From: Eleusine coracana subsp. coracana
Taxonomy: Eukaryota > Streptophyta > Magnoliopsida > Poales > Poaceae
Assembly (NCBI GenBank): GCA_032690845.1
Contig: CM064424.1
Span: forward strand, 50,233,511-50,297,510
Length of the DNA: 64,000 nucleotides
Direction: 5' to 3'
Shown here: piece after piece, positions 1-10,038 of the stretch
How positions within the stretch are numbered: the stretch's first letter is position 1
Layout: every line of letters starts with the position of its first letter
Notes under the pieces: model-generated
Told to the model about the DNA's origin: nothing
Seen by the model: the letters and a program-made list of their open reading frames with translations, nothing else
The model's database searches: none
Translations under genes and position numbers: made by a program

Positions 1-649
1 GTCAGCTGACTCGAGGCTGACTGTGATCCCCTGAGGACTCAAGGTGCATAGCTGGTGGTCACCTCAGGGAATACGTCATACGGCTCCTTAGTCACAAGCC
101 CTATTCTCCTCAGAAGATAGCAAATATACGACCTATGGACTAGGTGGCGTCCTCCGACCCTCTCAGAAATACCTCCTCCATCTCAGCAATCATCAAATCT
201 GCCAAGACGAACTGTTGTCTCCTCAGTAATGCTGCCACTACCCACTGGTGCAGAAGTGTGAACTCCTCTCTGTACCCTGACCTAGGAATAATAGTCCTAG
301 TGACTATCGACCTAACCACCTTCGCCTCTGCAGCGAGCCTAGCAAGGCATGTGTCAAAGCCTGAAGTGTGTGGTGGTGGAAAGGCGAATGACACCATGTC
401 TTCTAGAGGTAGGGTCCCTCCCTGTGGTCTATAGGGTGGAGTGAAGGTACCGTACGCACTCCTGTACAGCTAAAGATCTAAAGCTAGTGAACCTGGTGCA
501 GCTATCAAGTCCTTCTTGGTCAAGTGCCAGAGCTCTCCTTTGAACATGAACCAGATCTCAAAATGATCTCTTGCTACCCACAGTGAAGCGTAGCACTCCA
601 TCATAGTGTCCTCTCGATATCTGTAGGGGCTGGTGACTAAGTTTTCTAG
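1..649 (-). pseudogene. Decayed plant retroelement ORF1-like gene, distal part
   Basis: One antisense frame reads through this block with stops only at 470-472 and 140-142, both TAG. Readable stretches include 'MMECYASLWVARDHFEIW' and 'RTIIPRSGYREEF'. From memory of the family, this style matches the ORF1 / putative plant transposon protein found in grass Athila-like elements; that is recognition, not a search result. The proximal part of the same frame lies at 26622-27399, on the far side of the nested insertions. Removing 655-26621 puts both halves in the same frame. No catalytic motif is visible and the role is unknown. The frame is broken, so it is certainly not functional. Confidence 0.55.
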
Positions 650-654
650 TGCAG
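650..654. repeat. Target-site duplication TGCAG (partner 26617-26621)
   Basis: The five bases before the SIRE solo LTR and the five after its other end at 26617-26621 are identical (TGCAG). This marks the solo LTR as one insertion, later split by a 24-kb nest. Confidence 0.85.
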
Positions 655-677
655 TGAAAGGATCATAGTGACCGAGA

Positions 678-696
678 GGGGGGGGGGGGGGGGGGG
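678..696. repeat. Poly-G tract (G19)
   Basis: An uninterrupted run of 19 G lies next to the solo-LTR end. It is expanded relative to related LTR ends in the window, such as 43471-43478. It is probably slippage in a PPT-like tract. Confidence 0.9.
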
Positions 697-1650
697 TGAA
701 TCGGGAACTATCACTATGTACCAATTTCACCAATTTCTCAAGCCGACCACTCAATCAACTCCTATAACAATTCTAGTGGTGATCACACTAACAAGGTAAT
801 CCTATGAAAGGAAAGACAACCTATGCATACTAGTGGATCACATAAGGCAATACAACTTCTATGCAAGCTAGAAAAGAAACAATGCAAAAGCACACACCAG
901 GCTAGCAAAGGAGCCTACTCATGCAATTCTACAAGACAAGAAACTAGTGCAAACAAGCATGAGTAGTACCACACATACAAGGATAGAAATCAAGCCAAAA
1001 CAACTACTATACATGCTAGTGATCAAATGCGGAAGCTCAAGCACTACTAGCAAGCAAGAAGCCTATTCATGCAATTCTACAAGGTAGTCAACTAGAGCAA
1101 GATAAGCACAGAAGCATGAATAGCACGGTATGTAAATGTGGAAGGTAATGTATCAAAGTAAGGAGTAGAGTAAGAGATGGCTCATGATTTTTTTTTTCGA
1201 GGTCTCGAAAGGATGGCGCCTTCCCCTACTCCTCGTTGGACCACTCCCGCTGGAGTCCCGGTCCCTCCCGCCACCAAGTGGAGTTCTCGCCCATGAGCCC
1301 GCAATCACTCCTCGAGTGAAGACACGGTGTGCGTCACCGCTACGCAAAGCACAAGCTCGCCTCCCTCGAGAACTTGCCATACTCCCTGAGCCGGCACGGG
1401 CGCTCACTATTGATGCCCCTTCCAACGGCGGGCTCAAACCGTTTACAAACTTGTGACGGCCTTCACAGCCAATCACGATAGGCTCGATCACCGACACCTA
1501 ACCGGTCTAGGTCTCACCATAGACCAAGAGTAACAACCTAGATCACACTCTCAAGGACACCCTAGCCTTAGGTGTGTAAGATCACTCCATGTTACTCTCA
1601 CTAGCACTCTCAAGATATCCAATATCCTCTCCTAGTGCTCTCCTCTTTTC

Positions 1651-1655
1651 CTCTT
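1651..1655. repeat. Target-site duplication CTCTT (partner 25672-25676)
   Basis: CTCTT directly precedes 'TGTCACACC' at 1656 and directly follows '...GTGTGACA' at 25671. It is a perfect 5-bp duplication that bounds the whole T1 insertion. Confidence 0.9.
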
Positions 1656-2388
1656 TGTCACACCCCAAAATTTCAAATTTTGGTTTGTGACCCAATTCCA
1701 CTAAATTTCAACATTTTTATAATAGGATAAAATTTTATTATAAAATAATTAGAGAATTATAAATTTATTTTAGAAAAAAACTAATTTCTAAATTAAATAA
1801 ATCAATTTAGGTTTTAATTATTATGTTTGTTGCATTCATGCTGTGATTAAATGCATTTGATTTTTATTGGGTGGAAAATGTTTTCAAAACTCGTTAGAAG
1901 TCGAATTGTTTTGGGAAGAAAAAAGAATAGAATTAAGAAGGGAAAATAAAAGAGAAAAGAAGGGGACCCAAGCCTCTAGGCCGAAACCTCCCAACCAGGC
2001 CCACCCCGCACTCCCTCTCTTCCTTTTCTTTTCCCCCACCCCAGCTACCTGGGCCAAAACACCCCCCTCCTTGCAGCCCATTTCTCTCCCCTGGTTCCTC
2101 CCCTTCTCTCGGCCTGGGCCGATTCTTCCCCGGTCCGGCTTCCCCTCCTCTCCCTTCGGCCTTGGGCCATTTCTTCCCGAGGCCCACTCTACTCCTCTCT
2201 CTCCCAGGCTGGCCTGGCCCAGCGCGTCCCACTTGGCCCACCCTGTCCCCAGCCTCATGTGGCCCAGCCACCCTGACCTCCCTCGGCCCATGCCACGCCC
2301 CGGCTCGGCTCCCCCAAACCCTAACCCTACCACGCCGCCGCCACCATGCCTTGGCATGCGTGCCCGGCCATCCTAGGGCTGTGCGCCC

Positions 2389-2397
2389 CTATAAAAG
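2389..2397 (+). promoter_or_regulatory. T1 5' LTR TATA box (CTATAAAAG)
   Basis: A TATA box sits inside the GC-rich LTR section and is conserved in the 3' LTR at 24286-24294. It is the probable U3/R promoter of T1. Confidence 0.6.
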
Positions 2398-4203
2398 TGC
2401 AGGGACCCGCATGCCCTGTGCCTCTCCTGCACCCCCTGTCCCCGTCGCCTCTCGACGCTTTGCCACCAGTCGTCGCTGCTCGTCGACGCTCCGCCAAGCT
2501 CCGCCGCCGACTCCCCGCCGTCGCCCGGCCTCCTCGGCCCTTCCCGTGCTCGCGCGACGCCCCAGGTGAGCTCGCCTGCCGCCTCCCGCCCCCACCTCAC
2601 CTACACCCCTTCCCACAGTCGCGTGCGTGCCGGAGCGCTGCTCCCGCAAGCTCCGGCAATCCGCCAATGGCCGCCGCCACCATCGGTCCACTGTGGACCG
2701 TGGACCGCTGGTCAACCACGGGTCCACGATGGCATAGACCAGGTCCACGACGTTTAGGGTTAATTTATTTAATTAAAAACCCCATAACTGTTAGTTTTAT
2801 GCTCAGGCCCCTATCCTTTGTTTTAATTACGCTTTAATCCTGATTTTCTGCAGTATATTTCTAAATTATATTTTAGCCCCTAAATTTTATAAAAACACCC
2901 CTATACTTCTCTAAAATTACTTTTAGGGCCCTAAACCTATCTATTTTTACTGTTTTAGACCTAAAACCTCAAACCTTCATAACTTTTCAACTTAACTCGG
3001 ATTTAAGTAATTCTTGAGCCAACATGATCATAGTGATTAATATTATCTATTTATATTGTCTTATAGTAATATGCTAATTTTACTATTTTAACCCGACACC
3101 TTCAAACCTTCATAACTTTTCACTCGTAACTTCGATTTAGATGATTCTTGCGCTCACGCGATCGTAGAAATACGTACTATCTTTTGAGATTGCTTTGAAA
3201 GTACCTTATTATTGTTTGGTGTACTATTTCTTAGTTTGTTTATATGATTGTGTGCATGTCATGCCTGCGTGACGTCAATTAGAGAACGTGTTGATCCTGA
3301 AATAGCAAGAGCGTGAATTGAAGACCTGAGTAGCAACATCCATTTTCAGGCAAGTGTCCTTGATGCATTTTGTACCTATTATAATGTTATTGTAGAATTA
3401 CATGCTTGTGTCAATTGATTGGGAACCTATTGTTAGGGTTTACTAGCATTGTTTTACCTTGTCCTTGTCGCCTTGAACTAGAGTCTTGGTTATTAATGAG
3501 TAGACATGCTTAGTTGCTTATTGGGTGGTTGGGTCCAATTTAATGTTGACTAATGAACAATATCACGTGGGGAATAATTGGTAATTCTTTTAGCAACATG
3601 GATTAGGGATCTATGCAAGTCGGATGGAATGGATGTGGTGCTGTGGGCACATGGTTTGTGGTGTTAGGCTTGTTGTAGATCCTAGGATCTGGTTCTTGGA
3701 GTGGTAACCCAGGACAATAGTGCCATTACAAGGCTACTATGGAACAACTTGGCTGATTAATTAGGAGTTCTCCTAGTGTCGATGCAGCATTTTGGTGGAG
3801 CGAGGAATGGACGTCAAGAGGACTATCCTTGTATCCGAATGGCTCAAGAGGGGGCTCCTGGGGTGATGAGCTGCTTGTTGAGGGGCTATCACTTATGGAT
3901 GGGAGTGGAACCTTAGTGGCTAGCATGCACTGGGAGACCATTTGGAAAAGCCTTGTAGTGATCTCCTGGCCGCACACCTAAGTGTGCTAGTGCTTGGCCG
4001 GCATGGCAACATGGAGACTCTAGTCCATCTGGCAATAGGGGACGAAATCACGACTTGTGGGTAAAGTGGTACAAGCTTTGTAGAGTGTCAAACTGTCATG
4101 ATAGCCGTGCTCACGGTCAAGAGCGGCCTGGAATCCACACAAGATTAGTTGGTTATGGGTCAGAATGGTTGGAATGGTTGGATGGTTCGGACTTGGCTTG
4201 GAT

Positions 4204-4208
4204 AGCAC
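4204..4208. repeat. Target-site duplication AGCAC (partner 22219-22223)
   Basis: AGCAC precedes 'TGTCACACCC' at 4209 and follows 'GGTGTTACA' at 22218. It is perfect and bounds the entire T2 array inside the T1 LTR. Confidence 0.9.
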
Positions 4209-5368
4209 TGTCACACCCATTTTAAGAAGCAAAACGGGTGTACCCGTACATGTGCCCAGGATCAAGTTATACACACATATGGTACATCATCAATGGTAAA
4301 CAAAATAAATATCCATATCCTTTAATTATTACATCGTATCTTTATTACAAAAGGACCCGTGGGTCTAGAAGAAAAGTACATTTGAGCAGCGGAAATTAAC
4401 TAGCGTAGACGTCCCAATCACCATAGGCATCGACTGGTGGATCATCGCCTAGTACTCACTTCCTTCATCTTCGTAGTGGCTCCAATCTTCTCCTTGGGCT
4501 GAACATCAACGTGGTATAGCAAGGGTGAGTACGTGTCGTACTCAGCAAGTGGGGGAAAGGATGACATGGGGTTATAGTCAAGAAAAGGCTTTATAGAGTG
4601 GTTTGCATGAGCTTTTAATTAACCTAAGCATCCTATTTACTACATGGGGTCATCCCAACCATGATTCCACAAGGTGCTATAGTAACCAAGTTCCAACCCA
4701 TCCCATCTTTCCAACCAAACCCATCCATACCCAATTAATCTTGTGAGGATTCCAGGCCGCTCTTGACCGTGAGGACGGCTATCATGATAGTTTGATACTC
4801 TGCAGAGTTTGTACCACTTTACCCACAAGTTGTGATTCCCTTGGTGCCCGTGGACGTGACCCACATTACACACTTCCTTTGGTGTGTGGCAGGGTTTCAC
4901 TACGAGGCTTTTCCAAAGGGTCTCCCAGTACATGCTAGCCACTAAGGTTCCACTCCCGTCCATAAGTGATAGCCCTTCAACAAGCAGCTCATCACCCCAG
5001 GAGCCCCCTCTTGAGCCTTTTGGATACAAGGACAGTCCTCTTGACTTCCATTCCCCGCTCCACCAAATGCTGCACCGACACTAGGAGAACACCTAATTAC
5101 TAGGCCAAGCCTTACCCATGTCGGTCTTGTGATGGCACTGTTTTCCTGGGTTGTCACTCCAAGAATCGGTTCCTAGGATCTACAACAAGCCTACCACCAC
5201 AACCATGTGCCCACGGCACCACATCCTTTCCACCTGGCCTGCATAGATCCCTAAGCCATGTTGCTAAAAAATTTACCAAACATTTCCCACGTGACATTGT
5301 TCATTAATCAAAATTAATATCAGCCCACATCCTATAAGCCATCTAAGCATTTCCTACCCACAATTCAC
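4209..5368 (-). repeat. T2 LTR-c, partial
   Basis: This is the 3' portion of a T2 LTR (antisense), matching 18879 to about 20035. It stops at 5368 in the middle of the LTR and runs straight into gag-derived sequence. The ORFs here in both directions are LTR shadows. Confidence 0.85.
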
Positions 5369-5392
5369 GATTGCCTTGAGCCAATCATCCGC
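5369..5392. repeat. 24-bp filler duplicated from 5459-5482
   Basis: A 24-base stretch beginning GATTGCCTTGAG occurs at the LTR-c/gag junction. It occurs again 90 bp away, at its proper place in gag. The extra copy looks like templated filler from double-strand-break repair. Confidence 0.8.
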
Positions 5393-5749
5393 ATCTTCTC
5401 GATTGGCAAAGAGAACCTTTTCTCGATCATTGAATTGAGCGATCATCAACTTCTTCTTGATTGCCTTGAGCCAATCATCCGCTTCCATCGGATCCTTGGA
5501 TTGGGAAAAGGTAGGTGGCCTAGTCCTTAGGAACTCCCCCAATCTATTCTGGGGTGGAGGTGGAGGTGGAGGTGGGGGTGCATTATGGTTCTGCTGGTTG
5601 TTGTGGTTCTATTGTATAGCGCCCAAAGTTTGGATCATTGTCTGCATGAGCTGAGTCAGCATGGCCAAGAATTTCTCAAGGTTCAAAGCATTATTGCCAT
5701 CCTTGTTGTTTTGATTGCTACCTCTAGCGTGGCCTCTAGTGCGAACCAT
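5369..5749 (-). pseudogene. gag: gag fragment of T2 internal-b
   Basis: The fragment begins at the same ATG as the main gag (antisense M-V-R-T-R-G-H). It continues through the poly-proline tract and 'DPMEADDWLKAIKKKL', then ends in the filler junction. A stop lies after 'MIQTLGAIQ'. Unlike the main copy, it keeps a glutamine codon (CAG) at the place where internal-a has TAG (17351-17353). That gives an internal reference for the mutation. Confidence 0.8.
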
Positions 5750-6025
5750 CTGATAGAATAGGTGGTGGAGTTAGCATGAGATGAGGTGTGGTAATAGCGA
5801 AAAGAAAGATCCCCATCTAAATGTATCAAGGAATGATAAGTAAAAGATAGTTTATTTAATGAGCAACCAAACAATGAGGTTGTGGACAAGGTGCTGATGC
5901 ATCCCACAACTCACATCAAGCACACTTATTTAACCAAGCCACTGAGTTCATTACATCACACTATGAAAATAAATCGATCTAAGCGTTTGATTGTTACAAT
6001 CTTTATTCATGGGTAAGGGAATCTC

Positions 6026-6771
6026 CTAGGAACGGGAGTTGACATTGTCGAAGACCGAAGGTAGGGAACTTGTGCGCTTCAGGGAGTTTGCAGTCCAAGT
6101 GCGGATACCAGAGGAGTAGAGGTCACTCTGCTCGCCCGTCTTGACTCGCTGGTCGCGCTTTATGTAATCCTCAGTATCATGCAGCCTCTTCCAAAGAGTG
6201 TGGTTCTCCCTCTGTAGAGCTTCCATAGCGCGGCTTAAGTCCACCGCGACTCTCTGAGTCTCCTCCATCTCCCTGGTGCTCACATACCATTCTGTACGAG
6301 CGATGGTGTACTTCTCTGTGCCTGGCTTCCGACGGGGAATGTGGGCAAAACTTGTCATTGCTATTCCATGGCGGTGAGTGTAGCAGAGGCTAGTGAGAGC
6401 CCTCCAAGCAGCGTCGTCCACCGCGGCCCCACGAGTAGCCCTAGGGGTGCGGCCATGATGAGTAGATATGACGCGGTTGCCGTCGTAGATGTTGACCTCC
6501 GCTGTCCATTCCTCATGAAAAGGACGATCCACTTTCTTGATGAAGTACTGAGACCTGTTGGTGATGTCAATCTTCTCAAGTAGCTTCCGCAGAGTCTTGG
6601 AGAAGGTCTCACCCTCTAGTCCAAGAGAGCGGTACTTCTCAGCCATACGGATGGCTAGGTCTTCGTCCTCCTCTGAGTCATAACCATTCTTAGGATCTTC
6701 AGGGTCCTCAGGCTCTTCTGGGTCTTCTTGCTCTTGTGGTTGCTCAGGGTCCTCTTCTGAAATTTAACAAA
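6026..6771 (-). pseudogene. ORF1 copy of internal-b, N-terminus deleted
   Basis: This is a second copy of the T2 extra ORF at 17735-18676. The conserved region ('MAEKYRSLGLEGETFSKT' onward) and the coiled coil are present with scattered substitutions. The start codon, the H3-like N-terminus and most of the acidic tract are missing. At about 6761 a 'CCTCTTCT' sequence is joined directly to the upstream leader ('GAAATTTAAC'). Relative to internal-a, roughly 260 bp have been lost between short TCT repeats. Confidence 0.8.
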
Positions 6772-6893
6772 GGCAACAAAATAAGAAAGCGATAAGGATT
6801 AATATTTTGTTAAAATAGTTTGTATTGATGTAAGACAAAATAGGGTCCTTAAATGCGTCCATGGCTCACTAGGCTGACGTCCTGCAGTCGATA

Positions 6894-6907
6894 TGGCTCT
6901 GATACCA
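6894..6907 (-). other. Primer-binding site of internal-b
   Basis: Antisense TGGTATCAGAGCCA lies 4 bases inside the LTR-b end at 6912. It is complementary to the 3' end of initiator-methionine tRNA. Confidence 0.8.
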
Positions 6908-6911
6908 CTTC

Positions 6912-7523
6912 TGTCACACCCATTTTAAGAAGCAAAACAGGTGCAACCGTACATGTGCCCAGGATCAAGTTATACACACATACGGTACATCATCATTGGT
7001 AAACAGAATAAATATCCATATCCTTTAATTATTACATCGTATCTTTATTACAAAAGGACCCGTGGGTCTAGAAGAAAAGTACATTCGAGCAGCGGAAATT
7101 AACTAGTGTAGACATCCCAATCACCACATGCATCGACTGGTGGATCATCGCCTAGTACTCGCTTCCTTCATCTTTGTAGTGGCTCCAATCTTCTCCTTGG
7201 GCTGAACATCAACGTGGTATAGCAAGGGTGAGTACGTGTCGTACGCAACAAGTGGGGGAAAGGATGACATGGGGTTATAGTCAAGAAAAGGCTTTATAGA
7301 GTGGTTTGCATGAGCTTTTAATTAATCTAAGCATCCTATTTACTACGTGGGGTCATCCCAACCATGATTCCACAAGGTGCTATAGTAACCAAGTTCCAAC
7401 CCATCCCATCTTTCCAACCAAACCCATCCATACCCAACTAATCTTGTTAGGATTCCAGGCCGCTCTTGACCGTGAGCACGGCTATCATGATAGTTTGATA
7501 CTCTACAGAGTTTGTACCACTTT
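6912..7523 (-). repeat. T2 LTR-b, first plus-strand segment
   Basis: This is the 3' end portion of the middle LTR, interrupted after 7523 by element B. It resumes at 10044. The 5 bases 7519-7523 (ACTTT) are repeated at 10039-10043. Confidence 0.88.
7519..7523. repeat. Target-site duplication ACTTT (partner 10039-10043)
   Basis: A perfect 5-bp duplication flanks element B inside LTR-b. The uninterrupted LTR-c reads 'GTACCACTTTACCCAC' at this point, so the empty site can be seen directly. Confidence 0.92.
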
Positions 7524-7679
7524 TGATGAGGACATCCTCCACTATTACCCGCTGGGACGGTGACCGTGTGAGCCTCTGAATAATCCCACCTTGCTTAGCT
7601 TGGGAGGTGGAAGCCACCTTAAAAGGGAGAGCCACCCTTCCCCTATCAGACTAGTCTTTTAGGGAGATTGGGCCTTTCC
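7524..7679 (+). repeat. B short-type LTR, truncated copy
   Basis: This is nearly identical to 9709-9865. After 'GGGCCTTTCC' it switches to pol sequence, so the rest of the 5' LTR, the PBS and the upstream genes are missing. Confidence 0.85.
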
Positions 7680-8876
7680 GGTTCTATGGACTTTATTTTA
7701 GGACTGCCTAGGACTAAGAGGGGGAGCGATAGCATTTTTGTTGTCGTGGATCGTTTTTCCAAGATGGCACACTTTATATCATGTCATAAAACTGATGATG
7801 CTAGTTATATTGCTGATCTTTTTTTCAAAGAAATTGTACGTTTGCATGGTATGCCTTCTACTATTGTTTCAGATCGTGATGCAAAATTCTTGAGTCATTT
7901 TTGGCGCACGCTTTGGAATAAGTTGGGTACAAAGTTGTTATTTTCTACAACTTGTCATCCACAAACTGATGGACAAACTGAGGTTGTGAACCGCACTTTG
8001 GGTACTATGTTGCGAGCTGTTTTGAAGAAAAATTTGAAGCAATGGGAAGAATGCTTACCTCATGTTGAGTTTGCTTATAATCGGGCAACACATTCTACTA
8101 CCAAGGTAAGTCCATTCAAGGTAGTGTATGGTTTTGATCCCCGTACTCCACTTGATATACTTCCTCTACCTATTAATGAGAGAGTTCATATTGATGCTAA
8201 GGAGCGTGCTGAATTTATTTTGCAAATACATGAGACCACTAGACTTAGCATTGAAAAGATGAATGAAAAGTATAAAATTGCTGGTAGTAAGGGAAGAAAG
8301 GAAGTAAAGCTTGATGTAGGAGATTTAGTGTGGTTACACTTAAGGAAGGATAGATTTCCAGAATTGAGAAAGTCTAAACTAATGCCTAGAGCTGATGGTC
8401 CATTCAAAATAATAGAGAATATTAATGATAATGCATACAAACTTGAGTTGCCTCCCGAGTTCGGGGTTAGTCCTATTTTTAACATTTCAGATTTGAAACC
8501 ATACTTGGGAGAAGAGGATGAGCTTGAGTCGAGGACGACTCCACTTCAAGAGGGGGAGGATGATGAGGACATCACTCCTATGCATACACACAACACTCCT
8601 CCAAATCTGGACTTGCAAGGTCCAATGACTAGAGCTCGTGCACGACAACTAAATTTAGAGGTGAGCTCGTTCCTACGTTCTTCGCTATATGTTACTTTTG
8701 AGAATGGTTTGCTACCTAATGATTATTTTATGATTAGAAACCATGGAGAGGACCAGAAGATGATGGGAGAAGGATTTGGAAACGTGGAGGGCCAGCAAGG
8801 GCTTGGAAGCCAAAGTGGAGGCCCAATCAAAACCGACTTCGAGTCTGTTTCGGGGCCCAGGACCAGTCTGTACTAA
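7680..8876 (+). CDS. Integrase fragment with C-terminal tail (element B)
   Basis: An open frame runs without a stop from the LTR junction to a TAA at 8874-8876. It encodes the integrase catalytic core ('MDFILGLPRT', then D in 'SDRDAKF', then E in 'DGQTEVVNR'). The GPY/F-like C-terminal region follows ('DLVWLHLRKDRFPELRKSK', 'GVSPIFNISDLKPYLGEE'), then a tail with 'GPMTRARARQLNL' that extends past the LTR start at 8561. Integrases of this kind insert cDNA at 5-bp staggered cuts. The zinc-binding N-domain and all upstream pol are absent, so the fragment cannot act alone. It is remarkably free of stops for an orphan piece. Any ATG here is incidental; the first good one is near 7686. Confidence 0.8.
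   Translation, partial: GSMDFILGLPRTKRGSDSIFVVVDRFSKMAHFISCHKTDDASYIADLFFKEIVRLHGMPSTIVSDRDAKFLSHFWRTLWNKLGTKLLFSTTCHPQTDGQTEVVNRTLGTMLRAVLKKNLKQWEECLPHVEFAYNRATHSTTKVSPFKVVYGFDPRTPLDILPLPINERVHIDAKERAEFILQIHETTRLSIEKMNEKYKIAGSKGRKEVKLDVGDLVWLHLRKDRFPELRKSKLMPRADGPFKIIENINDNAYKLELPPEFGVSPIFNISDLKPYLGEEDELESRTTPLQEGEDDEDITPMHTHNTPPNLDLQGPMTRARARQLNLEVSSFLRSSLYVTFENGLLPNDYFMIRNHGEDQKMMGEGFGNVEGQQGLGSQSGGPIKTDFESVSGPRTSLY
8547..8560 (+). other. Polypurine tract before B long LTR
   Basis: The purine-rich 'CAAGAGGGGGAGGA' lies directly before the LTR start TGATGAGG and within the coding frame. Confidence 0.65.
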
Positions 8877-9669
8877 AATGGTCGCCCAGGATGCATACGG
8901 ACTCGGATTTGGACGTTCTACATATGCACGGAAAGATAAGGAGAAGACCTTTCCAATGTCGCCGGCCTCATGTCAAAATTCATCCGGAGTCATCGGGAAT
9001 CGTCAAAACAAGAGAGAGTCCAGAATCTGTGTCGGTGCTGCGTCGCTTATTTTTTGTCTTTGGGCCTTGTATCTAAATGAGCCCAATTTGGGGCGCGTCC
9101 AGAGGGTCTTGCACGACCCTAGGGTCTTTATATACAGCCACCGCCGCACCATTAGGGTTCGGGTTTTGCTTAGATCAATTCTATTCATAAACAGTTTCGC
9201 CGTTCATCGGTTTGTGAGAACCCAACTTTGAGAGTTTAATCATACATCTGCAATTGTGTTGCATTCTTCGTTGTTCTTGCTTGTGTTCTTGATTCGCAGG
9301 CAGGGAGTAGCCTTCTCGGCGAGGTCAATCGTCTTTTGGACGGTTGATAACCAGAGGAGACGTCGTGCTGCGATTGCGGGGTTTAGAACGTGCTGTTCTG
9401 AAGCCGGATCGATTTGTGTGTCGCCTCCGACCAAATCAACTTACCAAGAACCTTTCCCCTATCAGACTAGTCTTTTAGGGAGATTGGGCCTTTCCCTGAG
9501 TGGGGGCGCCAGAGTTGCGGTGCTAAGACTGCGGATTCAGGTCACGGATCTAGAATCGGATCAGTGTATCGGGCTTTCGGCAGGAGTTGCGGTGCTAAGA
9601 TTGCAGGATTCAGGGAATCCGGATCGGTGTGTCGGGCTTCGTTCCACCCTACCTGGGCCAGATGTATCA
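8561..9669 (+). repeat. B long-type LTR (1.1 kb)
   Basis: It starts TGATGAGGACATCAC and ends GATGTATCA. Its last ~220 bp (from about 9446) match the 3' part of the short LTR at 9815-10038. The middle is unrelated. A TATA box lies at 9127-9135. The ORFs at 8776-9711 are not genes. Confidence 0.75.
9127..9135 (+). promoter_or_regulatory. TATA box in B long LTR (TTTATATAC)
   Basis: This TATA-like element sits mid-LTR at the expected U3/R position. Confidence 0.55.
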
Positions 9670-9708
9670 TTTGGTATCAGAGCTGGGCCCTTGTTAAGAA
9701 GGGGAGAA
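9670..9708 (+). other. PBS fused to PPT: 39-bp entire internal region
   Basis: Between the end of the long LTR (9669) and the start of the short LTR (9709) lie only 'TTTGGTATCAGAGCTGGG' (the PBS) and a purine tract 'AAGAAGGGGAGAA'. This is the minimal set of reverse-transcription signals, the layout seen in TRIM-type elements. Confidence 0.8.
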
Positions 9709-10038
9709 TGATGAGGACATCCTCCACTATTACCCGCTGGGACGGCGACCGTGTGAGCCTCTGAATAATCCCACCTTGCTTAGCTTGGGAGGTGGAAGCC
9801 ACCTTAAAAGGGAGAGCCACCCTTCCCCTATCAGACTAGTCTTTTAGGGAGATTGGGCCTTTCCCTGAGTGGGGGCGCCAGAGTTGCGGTGCTAAGACTG
9901 CGGATTCAGGTCACGGATCTAGAATCGGATCGGTGTATCGGGCTTTCGGCAGGAGTTGCGGTGCTAAGATTGCAGGATTCAGGGAATTCGGATCGGTGTG
10001 TCGGGCTTCGTTCCACCCTACCTGGGCCAGATGTATCA
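9709..10038 (+). repeat. B short-type LTR, complete (330 bp)
   Basis: It starts TGATGAGGACATCCTCC and ends CCAGATGTATCA, and is followed by the ACTTT duplication. Confidence 0.85.

Larger units (their letters stand above)
655..1655 (-). mobile_element. SIRE-type copia solo LTR, left segment
   Basis: This is the 3' half of an antisense SIRE LTR (plus-strand left end 'TGAAAGGA'). It matches in reverse the 3' half of the LTR at 28611-30328. The match breaks exactly at 1655, where T1 begins, and resumes after T1 at 25677. The LTR end carries a run of 19 G at 678-696. The other copies have about 6-8 C at the same place. No internal region or second LTR accompanies it, so it is a solo LTR made by LTR-LTR recombination. 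Confidence 0.85.
1656..4208 (+). repeat. T1 5' LTR, first segment
   Basis: This aligns with the 3' LTR from 23548. GC-rich, exon-like sequence lies at about 1960-2760, followed by an AT-rich part rich in degenerate 'CCCCTAAATTTTA' phrases. Compared with the 3' LTR it lacks roughly 255 bp near 2898, at a short CCCT repeat. Bases 3380-4208 have no counterpart in the 3' LTR, which lost them. Bases from about 3740 resemble T2's LTR in inverted orientation. The ORFs seen at 1867-2837 on both strands are LTR composition, not genes. Confidence 0.85.
5369..6911 (-). mobile_element. T2 internal-b: truncated second internal region
   Basis: This matches internal-a from the PBS at 18878 down to the start of gag near 17110. 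Everything downstream of early gag is deleted. The PBS at 6894-6907 is canonical (TGGTATCAGAGCC antisense). The PBS of internal-a has one substitution. The left junction contains filler sequence, described separately. Confidence 0.85.
7524..10038 (+). mobile_element. B: composite CRM-like gypsy element with three LTR copies
   Basis: B begins TGATGAGGACATCC and ends ATGTATCA, flanked by ACTTT. Its order is: a short-type LTR fragment (7524-7679), a pol fragment covering integrase and C-terminal tail (7680-8876), a long-type LTR (8561-9669) that overlaps the end of the ORF, a 39-bp PBS-plus-PPT spacer, and a complete short-type LTR (9709-10038). LTR starts TGATGA and an ORF running into the 3' LTR are typical of CRM-type chromoviruses (family knowledge). 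No gag, protease, RT or RNase H remains. Confidence 0.8.

Noticed and set aside
1867..2837. Overlapping ORFs of 100-170 codons on both strands
   Set aside because: They lie in the GC-rich part of the T1 LTR, recur in the 3' LTR with changed frames and have Pro/Arg-rich composition without domains.
9256..9711. 151-codon plus-strand ORF
   Set aside because: It spans two LTR segments and the PBS of element B; no protein features.
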